From: Phlebiopsis flavidoalba
Taxonomy: Eukaryota > Basidiomycota > Agaricomycetes > Polyporales > Phanerochaetaceae
Direction of reading: 5' to 3'
Length of the DNA stretch: 64,000 bases
Assembly (NCBI GenBank): GCA_035772785.1
Contig: JAOCPU010000004.1
Location: 558,001-622,000, forward strand
Shown here: piece after piece, positions 1 through 10,379 of the stretch
Position numbering within the stretch: the stretch's first letter is position 1
How the letters are laid out: each line of letters starts with the position of its first letter
Translations under genes and position numbers: made by a program
Notes under the pieces: model-generated
Seen by the model: only the letters and a program-made list of their open reading frames with translations
The model's database searches: none
Told to the model about the DNA's origin: nothing

Positions 1-312
1 CAGCATGATAAGTCTCAGACGTCTCCCGCAGGGCCAGTCCCGAGATGACGTGTGAGAAGGCAGCCTGTGCGGGCGATGATGCGATGGATAGTTGAAAGTG
101 AGGTGAGGAAGACGAGGGAGAGTTGAGTGTGAGACGGGCACCGGAACGGGCCTCACGCAGGACCAAGCGTGCGCGATTGACTTATGCACGACGACGAAGA
201 TTATCGAGCACGCCGTGATACCCGCACATCTCAGTTACCGTTGAGTTTACTGTGGTAAATAAATCTAGAGCAGATCTCCATCTACAACGCGGGGGGTCAA
301 TGCCCTCTGTCG
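1..312. other. 3' flank of the ataxin-10-like gene
   Basis: I see no gene or conserved motif in this short edge interval. It is probably the 3' flank of the ataxin-10-like gene. Confidence 0.3.
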
Positions 313-2974
313 TTAATGTTCGGCAGCTAACGCCTTTGCAGCACCCCTTACATCATCCACATTACGGATGTTCAGGTTGTCATCTCGCGTCGAACTAATC
401 TTCTGGTTTTCGTTGGTTTCCGTGAAGAAGGTTTCTTCAGAGCGAATATGGCGTGCTCCCGGACGGTCTGTAAGGTACAGATTGGTCAGCGAACATTCCA
501 ACGTTTCTGTAGTTCAGCCCTCCCAAGCGGCTAATAGCGTGTATTGGCCGTGGAAAGTCTTTCTCGAATGACCCTGTATTTGACAGGGCCACAGCGGAAA
601 AGCACGCTAATACACGCATCGGGGGAGCACTTACACGGGTTTCTATCGTCTATGACACACAAGTTCATGACGACCTGTATGCGCGCCGCAGGCACGGGCC
701 CTATCTTGCACCGTTTTTTCCGTTCCGAGGATAGTATACCCAAAAGCCGCACCAGGATCCCTCTTACAGGTAGGAGAACCCCTTCTGGTCAGACGTACGA
801 GCGCGCCCACCTGCGTCCCGCACCGGTGCCTCTGCATGGTGGAGCTCGCGCACGCGGTTTCTGGGACCCTTTGTACGGCGGAACGGCCGCCGTGGAGCGA
901 ACCTTGCCCATAGCGATTCTCGGTAAAAAAAACAGATCTAGCTGGACGGCAGGCGTCTCTGCGTTACGGCACTGTCATTCAGCACGGATCAAACATGCTC
1001 GAGCTGATCTTACCGATTAGGCGTATCACCATGCCCTCACCTCGGAGGGCGAAAACGGCGCTGCTAAGCTCGTCCTTCAGGTGGCCGCGCGGCATATCCG
1101 TCGTCCGATGGCTTTTTTTGCTCCCTTTTTGCTGCGTGGTGAGTGGGGTGATGTGTATTTGCGCTCTCCTCGGAATTCAAACAGAGGGACGTGAGGCATT
1201 GGGTCACAAGCACTAGGCCTCGCCAAACTTTAGTCAGAAGTAAGAGGTCGAGCTCTTGCAGTAAACCGCGTCGCCCGTGGACACGCCGCCTGCCGAATGG
1301 ACTGCGGGATGTACAGGACGTCGCATTCTAGCGGTCGGTGGTCCCCAACAAAGCGCGCATGATGGAGGTTTGACAGTATGTCGTCAAGGAAAAAAGAACA
1401 CATTCGACAGAAAATGTGAGAGACTCTCGCAGTTCGCCGCTGCCAAGCTCGATCAGTGCGGCCCTGGATGGTTGGACTGGTAGGAGTCCAAAATCTTGAA
1501 AAAGTATAGTCCTGATGAGGTGTGACGATTTCGTCTTTGCTGGAAACGCGTACGCGCGAGAATGGGAATCGCCAGATAAAGCGCGACAGGCATGTGACCG
1601 TTGACATGAGAAAACAGTTATCCCGGAAGACTGTTAAGACGTACACGGCAATTCGCGCAATTATACAGTGGTACGGCTCCAGCTTCGACAATTTGCTCAA
1701 CATAGTGTATCTGAGATGTGCATTAATGATGAATTCACGGTTGATAGCCAGAGTTGAAACTTTGTTCCTCTGTTCTTGCGAACAGCGCCGAAATTTCCGA
1801 GCAGAGGGCGCGAACAAGGGGGCTGGGTGTGTAGCATAATGAGGCACGGAACGTCAACGTAGCCCCCACTTCGAACGCCCGACTACCATCGGACGATTCT
1901 TCGTCGAAAAGCGACGCCATAAACGGTCGAGGAGTGAAACCCAGCAGGCGCTGGCCGTTTGCGGACTGTATTAAGCGATTTCTGGAGCGTGTAGAAAACG
2001 GATTAGCTTCTATCGAATGCGCCGCACAATGCTTGCAGTTGTGTGTAAAACCCGAAACGAGGTCAAATACTACTTTCCCCTGGACTCACAGTCTGTATTG
2101 GCTTCCATGCAAACAGTTCAGAATGAGAACGAGGGCGGCCGTCGAGGTGGCTGCGTCCGGGACGGAGAGAAGTCGGCTGAGGTCCCAGGAGTCAATGTGT
2201 ACTTCCACGAGAATAAAGAAGGTTCTTACGTCAGAATGCCCCGAGCCGGTCTTCTGGGCCACCCGAGGTAGGAGTCCCACAGTCGTTGCATGAGGTCCTC
2301 GTTGGCCAGTGACCAAATTGCACAAGGTTTGGGCCAGTATCCTCGTCACGGGCGGGAGCGCTATCAGATACATTCAGCGGGGGTGTTTTACGCAGTAATT
2401 GGGAAGGCCAGATTTTCCGATAAGAATGACAATTTGGGGTTTTGCCAATACTACGTAGGAAGTGTAGTAACGGGTCCATTTCGTGTATGTCGGCTTCGTT
2501 TTTCACTGCGGGCAGAGAACAAGCGGTTCAGTCCCACCGTGTCTAATCCAATATGGGTAAAACCATCGCTAACACCGCTCGCTCCTGGTTGTACGGAGTC
2601 TGCGGCCACAAGGTTTCTGGTGAAAGCGCGCTAAGCTGATGCTTACGGTGCAAAGTGTGGCCTCTTTGGCCATCATCGCTACCCGCGGCGATTTGGTCGG
2701 GTATGCGCAGCAGCTACCGTTGCCCATAGCTCGCCCGAAGGGTTTCGCCATACATCGGCTCTGCGCGTCCCATGTCTGCTGCTGTATGGCGATGAGGATA
2801 AGCGCAGGGGCGGGGAAAAGGGTGAAACGAATCCTACCTGAAAGCTACCGCTGGCGGCTAGCAGCATTTCGAGCTTCTCATCGAGAATTTCGACTAACCC
2901 AGCCACTGCAGAGTCAAACTGCCAGGGTCGAGAGCCTCGACGGCATCATGAAGCTGAGAATTTGCAACAGCCAT
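313..2974 (-). CDS. Ataxin-10-like armadillo-repeat protein
   Basis: Probable fungal ataxin-10 (Ctr86-type) protein, a helical-repeat scaffold whose exact role in fungi is unclear. The start is chosen at 2974, where the protein opens MAVANSQLHDAVEALDPGSL and then, after a 1-nt slip, continues AGLVEILDEKLEMLLAASG. A repeat helix, RILAQTLCNLVTG, lies near 2300-2355. The diagnostic C-terminal ataxin-10 block is readable near 636-680 as IQVVMNLCVIDDRNP, preceded by RLLGIL. The family normally reads GG-I--V---C--D--NP-IREHAI there. Frames change repeatedly, so introns and errors cannot all be separated, and the middle (about 1200-1900) is poorly resolved. A plausible last exon ends NIRNVDDVRGAAKALAAEH with its stop at 313. 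It is divergent from Vma12 with 313 bp between starts. The family call rests mainly on the C-terminal block. Confidence 0.6.
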
Positions 2975-3287
2975 GGCTCACAAGAAGGTGAGTCTAAAAA
3001 GAAATGTAAATTGCGTTTGGCGGCGCGTGAAGGCCAAAAACACTCGAAGATCGGTCGTCGTGCCAAATCGACGGAGGCTACCGCCTCCTGCCCGGACGAT
3101 TGGCGCTACAGAGACGGGGTGCGAGTCGCGAGTGAGCAGCGATGGTGGTCGTTTGCGCTTAGCTGGAGGCGCGGCCGCAAAGATCAGATCGAGATCAACG
3201 ATGTACGCGGGAGCCGCGGCGCTCGAATCCCAACCCTTGTCCGTAACGCTCATCGTTCCGAGCGCGACGTCCACAATTCCAAACACG
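2975..3287. promoter_or_regulatory. Shared divergent promoter, ataxin-10-like / VMA12
   Basis: This interval of 313 bp separates two head-to-head start codons (2974 on the minus strand, 3288 on the plus strand) and must hold both promoters. No clear TATA box is visible. Long open frames crossing it on the plus strand look incidental. Confidence 0.4.
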
Positions 3288-4241
3288 ATGAGCTCGGCCT
3301 CAAGCGTGAATATTTCACTGGAACAGCATCTCGTTGAAGCGCTGAGCCTCTTGTGCCCCATACTGCCTCACGACCTTTCCGGGAAGCTCTCTGATGTGCC
3401 TCAAAGCCGCTTTGAAGTCGCCCTCATCAGCTGCGGCCGTGCCTCCTCCCCCCAGCGTCGCACCCACCCCCCACACCCCCCCCCCCCCCCCCCCCCCCAT
3501 CACCCCCCCCCCCCCCCCCCCCCCCCCCGCACGCCTACAGTCGGCCTACAGCCGCTGATAGATTATTCGCTTCTCTCAGCCATCCGACATGGGCCGCGGT
3601 CGGCTGCAGGGCGCAAGGCTCTTACCGAGCACGATCCTCCGCTCGACCCCGCCTCGTACGCGATGGTCGCGCTCCTGGCGGGTACGCGCACCTCACCGGA
3701 GAGAGGTCAGTTTCCACATGTGCCACTGGCCTCCCACGCCGCGGCTTCTCGTAGTAGAGCTGAATGACCGCCGTGCCGTGACGGCTGTCCTAGCAATGCG
3801 CTGTTGAGCATATTTGGGGCGGGAGTGGCTACTTGGTGGGCTGCAGACAGGCTCAGATGGCGAGAAGAAGAATGGGTGAGTGCTGAATCACGAAACAACC
3901 ATGCCTTGACGGCTTGCCTTAATCAGCTACCTGAGCCATACGAACGGCGTCGCTGACCAACTTTGATATTTAGAAAGCACTGTTGGCCCTCGCCGTCGCC
4001 ATCGTCGTGGCCGCTTCCGAAAGCTATACTATATCTGATTTGGGCCTCTCGCAGATCGACATCCCCAGCGAAAATTTCTGGTCGGCACCGTACAGCGGGG
4101 GAACGTTCATTGCTCTCTTCAGACAGTATTAGTTCTCCCAAGAGCTCGGAGGAGGATGCAGAAGGGTCAGGGTCACCTCAGTTGAGCGGAAACGTCCTGC
4201 CGTCAGCTTCTCCCGTTATGCAAGAACATAGGGACCCTTGA
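3288..4241 (+). CDS. VMA12: V-ATPase assembly factor Vma12 (TMEM199 family)
   Basis: ER membrane protein that helps assemble the V0 sector of the vacuolar H+-ATPase. The start ATG at 3288 opens MSSASSVNISLEQHLVEAL. The family core lies downstream: LNDRRAVTAVLNALLSIFGAG (3761 onward, read across a 1-nt slip), then ATWWAADRLRWREEEW, then a second membrane segment, ALLALAVAIVVAASE, followed after one inserted base by AILYLIWASRR. These two hydrophobic segments with a short loop are the known Vma12 hairpin. An intron runs from about 3878 (GTGAGT) to about 3971 (TTTAG). The tail is Ser/Glu rich and ends at 4241. An unusual poly-C stretch (3476-3528) encodes proline runs between the N-terminal region and a block reading TVGLQPLIDYSLLSAIRHG. 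Family membership is secure; the proline insert length is doubtful. Confidence 0.85.
3476..3528 (+). repeat. Poly-C tract inside VMA12
   Basis: Two uninterrupted C runs of about 23 and 26 nt, separated by ATCA, lie in the VMA12 coding region and translate as proline runs around two histidines. On the minus strand this is a G-rich stretch capable of G-quadruplex formation. Homopolymer length is unreliable in noisy reads. Confidence 0.8.
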
Positions 4242-4926
4242 GGGACTGCGCGCGCGCAAACAAGGTTCCCTCGCAGCGGACACTCACATTAACCAGGTCC
4301 GAGTCCGACCTCGTTTCGAAGTTCTTCTTCCCCATTCGAGCTATTCGTCCTTGTACGTAACGATTCAATTCTACGTACCCCTGGGATTGAATGTGAGCTA
4401 GAAGCAGGTACGGCTACAGCGGCGGCGTCATCCCTGAAACGACGCCGCAATGAAGCTCGGGGGGGATAGTGTGAGCGCGGGACCACTCTTTGTCGCGGAG
4501 TATGTTTTCGGAAATAGATGGCAGCCGGCAGGCAACGTAAGTTACGGTTGTAAACGATCGACGCAAATCTAATTACGCCTCCCAAGCTGTGTACGCCAGT
4601 ACGACCAGGTGGGCGAACGTCAACACACTGCATTACTCTGTTACACTTCCTTTTCCGAGGAACTGAGCGTCAGGCTCTATCATGTCAAAGTACTCTCTCG
4701 CGTTCGTGGAAAGCCAGGCACGTAATCAAACAGCCATCTTTACCCCACGAGTTGTAATCTTGGAGAACGTGTACGTGTCACGGAGATCTTAGTTCGCGCG
4801 CGGAGGTGATGCAAGGGTGCACGGGTGCCCGAGCGACGTGGCCCGCAACACATTTAGACGAACCTTGAGCCACTCTCCGCGCACGCCACGACACCACGAG
4901 GGTCATGTGAAACGAGTCGTCTATCA
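4242..4926. other. Convergent intergenic interval
   Basis: Lies between the 3' ends of VMA12 (+) and the Nudix gene (-). Only short, family-less open frames occur. It is probably the two 3' untranslated regions. Confidence 0.4.
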
Positions 4927-5975
4927 TCATACGGGTGGATGTGGTTCAGTCGGTGCGTACACGCCAAGTACCCTCATGAGCACATTCAGATACCACCCTG
5001 TCAATCCCCATACCTCCAACCGGCCGTCCTTTTCCGCCTCCGATCTCATCTCTACTTGCAGGGTCACTAGTCCACGGTGCCTGTCCGTTCGCTACTCACG
5101 ACATGCCCGCTCGTGTGGTCCGTTATGATGTCAGCCAGACATCGATCGCAAAGTATGGTGTCCGGCCGCGGAACAGATACTGGTGCAGACGGGGCGCCGA
5201 CACTAGCTCGGATAGCGGTAGGTGGAACGCATGTGCGACCTCCTTCTGCGAGAGCCTGAGATCGGCCATGACAAGATTGGGGAGCGGCTGTCCGCATCGT
5301 CCTTGGGGCTAGCGTCCGCGCGCGCAGCGCCTGGGGCCGCGTTGCCCTTCCCCGGGCGGCGGGGATATGAATCCCTGTGCCTATGTCAGCAGGGGCGGAC
5401 GGCACGCGGATGAATAGCCTTTGCGGGCGCACTCACCACGTACGGCCATACTCGTAGCCCTCCGAGGGACAGATGTGAGGGGCCAAAGCGTCCGAGGATC
5501 TCCACCTGCTCGGAGCGGACGCCCCACTTCCTCCTCCGTCTCCCTGAGTGCGGCTGCTAGTGTAGATTCGTCTGTCTGTAAGGGGGGCACGTTCATGGCA
5601 TGTCAGGATCCAAGTCGCCGCTAGCCGCGGCAATAAGACAATGTGCCCCGTACCTCGTCTACCCGGCCGCCTGGAAAGCTAATACCGGCCGCAGTGAATT
5701 CCGTGCGCATCCCAGAGCAGCGGCGAGCAGAGGGGGCGTACCTCACCTCTCCCGAGTGCGTCCGCAGCTTCCCCCGCACCTCGAGGAGCACGCCCGGCCG
5801 GTTGTTGACATTGCAGAACGGCGCCCAGCACCGCCGCGTGCACCCGTTTGCGTCGTAATTGGTCTTCGAGGCCCAAAAAGTGCTCATCGAGAGCACTCCG
5901 TATGACTGCGAGCGTGTTGCGCGTGAGGGGGGCCGTCAGCGAGAGCTTGGCCGTCGAAGGTCGTGGTGAAGTCAT
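4927..5975 (-). CDS. Nudix hydrolase, CoA diphosphatase type (NUDT7/8, Pcd1-like)
   Basis: Probably cleaves CoA or acyl-CoA diphosphate bonds, as known for the Pcd1/NUDT7/NUDT8 family in peroxisomes or mitochondria. The protein begins near MTSPRPSTAKLSLTAPLTRN (start 5975) and continues ALDEHFLGLEDQLRRKRVHAAVL. The CoA-type signature VLLEVRGKLRTHSGEVSFPGG is assembled across an intron (about 5741 down to an ATTAG acceptor). After a second intron the Nudix box follows: RVDETDESTLAAALRETEEEVG, which keeps the REXXEEXG catalytic metal-binding core. A C-terminal block near 4960-5040 reads DGRLEVWGLTGWYLNVLMRV, typical of the family, and the stop is at 4927. The middle, around 5100-5430, is frame-shifted. 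It is divergent from the BRAP2 gene with 129 bp between starts. Confidence 0.82.
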
Positions 5976-6104
5976 GAGCGCTCTCGGGAAACATGCTTTG
6001 GCGCCGGACGCGGGGGCGCTGCAGGCACCTTCAATTATGATGTCCTGCTTGCACCTCTCCCCGACGCCACCACCGCCGCCCGCGGGATGCACGCTGTCTG
6101 AGCT

Positions 6105-8492
6105 ATGCGCGGTTTGAGGCTAACCACTATCCGCATATCTGTATCGCAATCCCCACCTGCTGCGTCGACATCGGCCTCCTACCAACGCTCACACTTGGAA
6201 AACCTTTTTGGACTCCTGCAGGCTTTGTGCCGTCTTCGATATTCGACGCCTTGCGGCCCCAATCATCCACCCAAACCTACAGGCGCAGATATACTATTCA
6301 TCATCCCCGCGAATCGATACAGTGAAGAGTCTGGACACAAGGACTACCGATTTGGTCCTCTGCGCGTTGACTGGGTAGACTTTGAGAACATTGGATCCCG
6401 GGGAGCGCAACAGAGCTACAAAGTGCGAGAGACAGAATATCAATGCTAAAGGTTCGTGACATACCTTGCTCTTTAATCTTAATGCTGCCAGAGTAGGCTT
6501 GGAATGGTTATGCTTCGCATTCATCAGCCTTTTGCCATACATAAACGCATTTAATGACGCTTCTCCATATTGAAAAGACTGTTCCCCCCTATGCAGATTG
6601 CTCACGAATGTCATAGGCGGCCCAGCTACGGGGAGATTCATTCCTGCTCGCACAAAATCCGGTTCAACCAACCTCCCAGAAGGCATCGTGCGCACTATAC
6701 CGCGAAGCCCCTAGCGCAGCAGACATCGTCGCAGGGTCATCTGCATCTGCAGAGAATACTTCCACAACCCCAGCACAGTACCCGACGATGTCATCATGGG
6801 CGTCCTCGCTGTCCCGTCGTGGATGACCCCCTCGGACTTCTTAGCCTTGTGTCGCACCCGCCGCCGCAGAGGGCATGGCCCACCTCCGCATAATCCGGTT
6901 AGTGCTGGCATATATACCGCGGTTATCAAGACTGACCATGACAGGTTGTAGGGACTCTGCGCCAAACCGGTCTATCGGGGTCATCAAGTTTCGCAATCAT
7001 GCCGACGCCCGCAGAGTTTGCGGAAGCGGTACAAAAACAACGGTAAACAATTCAATTCGATGGAGGTACGTCAGTGTGTCTGTCCTGGCTCTGGGCTTTG
7101 TCTCATGGTTATTATACAGGCTGAGATATGCCACGTGTGTGCGCATTCTCTCCATCGAGATCGAGGCGGACGACACGGTATCTCAAGCAGACGATTGCGA
7201 AGTTTGGCTCGGTACCCGGGGAAGCGTACGAGCTCCCGACGTGTCCGGTGTGCCTCGAGCGCATGGACTCTGCGGTGACGGGGCTCGTTACTGTGTACGC
7301 CGTGCTCACAACACGTTCCACTGTTCCTGTCTCAGCAAATGGGGTGACAGCACGCCAGGTCGGTACCAGTTGACCAGTCAACCCGGGCCCAATTTAAGCT
7401 GACATGCGCACCAGATGCCCCGTCTGTCGGTACTCTACAGACTTTGCTCTCCTCACACCCGACATCGGCTAACACCTCGCGATGTCCAACGTCCCGATCC
7501 CCTTCACCTCCTCGCCCTCCGCCTCGCGGTTGCATCGACTGCCCCGCCGGACTCACCCTCGACGTCCAACCTCTGGATCTGCCTCATATGCGGCAACCTC
7601 GGCTGCGGACAGGGTACCGCCGCGCACACGCCTCACGCGCACATACGACGCGACGACGCACCTGTACGCGCTCGAGCTCGAGACGCAGCGCGTGTGGGAC
7701 TACGCGGGCGACGGGTACGTGCACCGGCTGAGGATCCAGAAACAAGGCGGACGGGAAGCTCGTCGAGCTGCCCTCCGCGGCCGCGAGCGTGCCCCGCCGG
7801 GGAGCCGCGACGGCGGCGCGTGGTCGGCGCGGGCCCCCGAGCGCGGCGGACGCGCTGGGCGCGGAGAAGATCGAGGCGATCGGGATCGAGTACTCCGTAC
7901 CTGCTCACGTCGCAGCTCGACTCGCCAGCGCGCGTTCTACGAGGCGCAGGTACGGACGCGCTGCGCGGCCAGATGGACGAGCTACGACGCGCGCGGGGTT
8001 GTCGAGCGGCTCGGCGCGGAACGTCGAGGCGGGCGTGCGCCGCGCGCGCGAGGAGGAGGCGAACCGGCGCGCGGTGGCGGAGGGGCGCGTCGCTGAGGCG
8101 GAGCGTGCGCGCGAGAAGGCGGGAAACGGCGCGCGGAGGAAGGCGTGGGAGCTGGCGAGGTCGCTCGAAGCGCGAGCTCAAGGGCGAGCGTATAGGCGGT
8201 CGGTGAGGGATTCTGCTCAGGAACCTGGCGGCGGCGCGCGAGCGGGTGGAGGCTGCGGAGGCGGAGCGCGCCCGGCGCTGGCTGCCAAGGTGGTCGAGCT
8301 CGAGGAACACAGGTGCGGGAGCGTGATGGTTTTTTCGTCGAGGCGCGGGAGAAGATTTGAGCAGGGCGAGGGCGCGGTTGCTGAAGCTGCAGGCGGCTCG
8401 CCTCGCGGTTGCAACGCCGCCGCCGCCGCCGCCGCGTTATGAACGGAAAATCGGCGAAAAGAAAGGAAAAGGCAAGGGCCGATGACGAGTAA
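6105..8492 (+). CDS. ETP1: BRAP2/Etp1-like RING and UBP zinc-finger E3 ligase
   Basis: Cytoplasmic ubiquitin ligase related to human BRAP2 and yeast Etp1. The domain order is conserved. An N-terminal block, KDYRFGPLRVDWVDFENIG, lies near 6337-6400. A BRAP2-type RRM follows (PSDFLAFVAPAAEGMAHLRI, then RSIGVIKFRNHADA, about 6825-7170). The RING finger begins at about 7240 with CPVCLERMDSAVTG and finishes, after an intron, as CPVCRYS near 7425. The ZnF-UBP domain shows LWICLICGNLGCG and HLYALELETQRVWDYAG (about 7570-7720). A long charged coiled coil then runs to a lysine-rich tail ending at 8492. Several 1-2 nt slips break the frame, including one inside the RING. GC content rises sharply in the coiled-coil part. 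The start at 6105 is the first suitable ATG. Confidence 0.85.
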
Positions 8493-9182
8493 GTAAGCCT
8501 TAATACGCTCTCTCTATATTCCGGCTTGTATGTACACCACACATTCATCCGCGCCCATCTAATGATAATCTGCCCGCCCATGCGGCCCCCATCGCTCTCC
8601 CTCCACACACCCGCCCCGCCGAGACGGGTGGGTCGCCGGTAGTCAAGCAGACACGATCTTCCCCTTACCCGAACACCGTCGACGACCAAAAGCACCACAT
8701 CTGCGGACCCAGCGTTCGTCACCCGCCGACCTGCCGCGCGACAGCGACGATCTCCCGTATTCGTCTTGGGAGCGGGGAGAAGTTGCCCCGCCCTTCGCGA
8801 GCCGCAGCTCAACGGCACCCCATGCATCCCCGCTAGGCCTTTTCCCCCCTTTCATCTTTCCTCACACCGTCGACACAACACGACACGACACGACGGGCGA
8901 CGCGACAAGACACGCGCTCCTATAAAACAAAGCGGTTGGGGAATGACATCACCCACTCCTTCAAAATCACGCGCCCCGTCCCTTCTCTTCTGTCCTTCCC
9001 ACCCTTCGCGTCTTCGCGTCTTCGCGTCTTCTCTTCGGCTTTCCCATGGGGAAACAGGCAGCGGGAATCACGTGGCAGCGGTGCGGAGTGCGTGCAGATG
9101 CGGGCAGATGCAAAAAGGTGCGAGGGGCCCAGGGGGCGGGGTCACGTAGATACGGGGTAGTGTGCTTCCGAGATGCGAGGGA
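8493..9182. other. Intergenic region downstream of ETP1
   Basis: About 690 bp without a supported gene. It contains a short tandem array of an 8-nt unit (CTTCGCGT, about three copies, 9004-9030) and a CGACA-rich stretch near 8876-8896. It leads directly into the minisatellite. Confidence 0.4.
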
Positions 9183-9880
9183 AGATGTGGCGAGGGTGTT
9201 GCTATATTTGATTTTTGGGTGTTGTTCAAGTTAGCCTTTGGGTGGCAGTCATTTGAGTGGACGGTTATGACAAAGTTACGGCGTCCGAAACTACCCGCGA
9301 AAAGATCGCAAGGGACTTGAGAGTGCGTAACGCAAACGCACGCGACTGTGTCTAGCAGATAAGCCGCAGACGGCGAGGAGCAGATGTGGCGGAGGAGTTT
9401 GCTGTATTTGATTTTTGGGTATTGTTAGCCGTCGAGATAGCAGTCACTTGAGTAGACGGTTATGACTAATGTTAGCCGTTGGATAGCAGTCATTTGAGCG
9501 GACGGATATGACAAGGTTGCGGCGTCCGACTACCGATACCCGCGAAAAGATCGCAAGGGACTTGAGAGTACGTAACGCACACGCATTAATGCTGTATCCT
9601 AGCAGATAACCGTAGACGACGAGGGCGAGATGTGGGCAAGGGCGTTGCATACAAATGAAATTTTTTGGGTATTGTTAACCCTTGGATAGCAAGGTCACTT
9701 GAGCAGACGGATATGACAAGTTTGCGGCGTCCCGACTACCCGCGAAAAGATTGCGATGGCCGCTAGAGTTCGTGGGGCAAAAGTATTGCTATATCTAGTG
9801 CAAACTTGAGTAGACAGCTATCATATCATGGACCAAGGTTGCGGCATTTGACTCGCCGCGAAAAGATTGCAGGAGACTTG
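9183..9880. repeat. Degenerate minisatellite, about 120-245 bp spacing
   Basis: A diverged tandem repeat with about four copies. The anchor CGCGAAAAGATCGCAAGGGA recurs with changes at about 9296, 9541, 9741 and 9857. A second block, GATGTGG followed by a TTTTTGGGTATTGTT-like segment, recurs near 9184, 9384 and 9630. A third, AGCAGTCATTTGAG with GACGGTTATGAC, recurs near 9245, 9440, 9482 and 9686. Copies become shorter and more diverged toward the right. There is no coding potential and no flanking target duplication or terminal repeat that would suggest a transposon. Confidence 0.75.
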
Positions 9881-10379
9881 GAAGAACGGGAAACGAGGTT
9901 GTCTTTATCTGACTTTGGTGTCAGTGCTCCTGCTTCTACTCACCATTAGAGAACTAGAAGACACTTGCACAGGAGAGAAGATACTCAAGCCCATCCGAAC
10001 AGATCACTCAAAGGCACACAGAAAAAGATGATGTTTTTCAAAAGCACAACAGATTATGATTGCCTTGGATTCGTAAAGGAGGAATCGCTACATGACATGA
10101 TAGCTGCGTGAGGGTGGAGAAGTGCGTGTGCGTGTGCGTACGTGCGTGCGTGACCAACATCAAAAAAAGAGCAAGCGACGGCGTCCCAAAGGAACCCGAC
10201 GTCCGTACACTACAAAAGAAGTTAAAAGAAGACCATCCCAGACAATTCGCGGTATTATAGAGGAACCTGGGCCAAAAAACACTAGTCGTACAACGCCGCC
10301 CGCCAACCGCGCAAGGGGGGCGGGAGGGAACGTGGGGGGGAGGAGGGGGAGAGCGGGGAGGGGGGCAGGCCAAAGCGCA
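9881..10379. other. 3' flank of the sugar transporter
   Basis: No gene supported. Contains a GTGCGT-type microsatellite at about 10121-10151. Confidence 0.4.
10121..10151. repeat. GTGCGT-type microsatellite
   Basis: A short run of alternating GTGCGT/GTGTGCGT units in the 3' flank of the sugar transporter. Confidence 0.6.

Noticed and set aside
2639..3337. Plus-strand open frame of 232 codons
   Set aside because: It runs antisense to the N-terminal exons of the ataxin-10-like gene and into the VMA12 start in the wrong frame, with no domain.
7415..8206. Long Arg/Ala-rich open frames on both strands
   Set aside because: GC-rich shadow frames of the BRAP2 coiled-coil exons; the true frame is identified by the ZnF-UBP and coiled-coil sequence.
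9183..9880. CRISPR array or transposon
   Set aside because: Repeat copies are diverged and directly tandem, without uniform spacers, terminal inverted repeats or a transposase; the host is a eukaryote.
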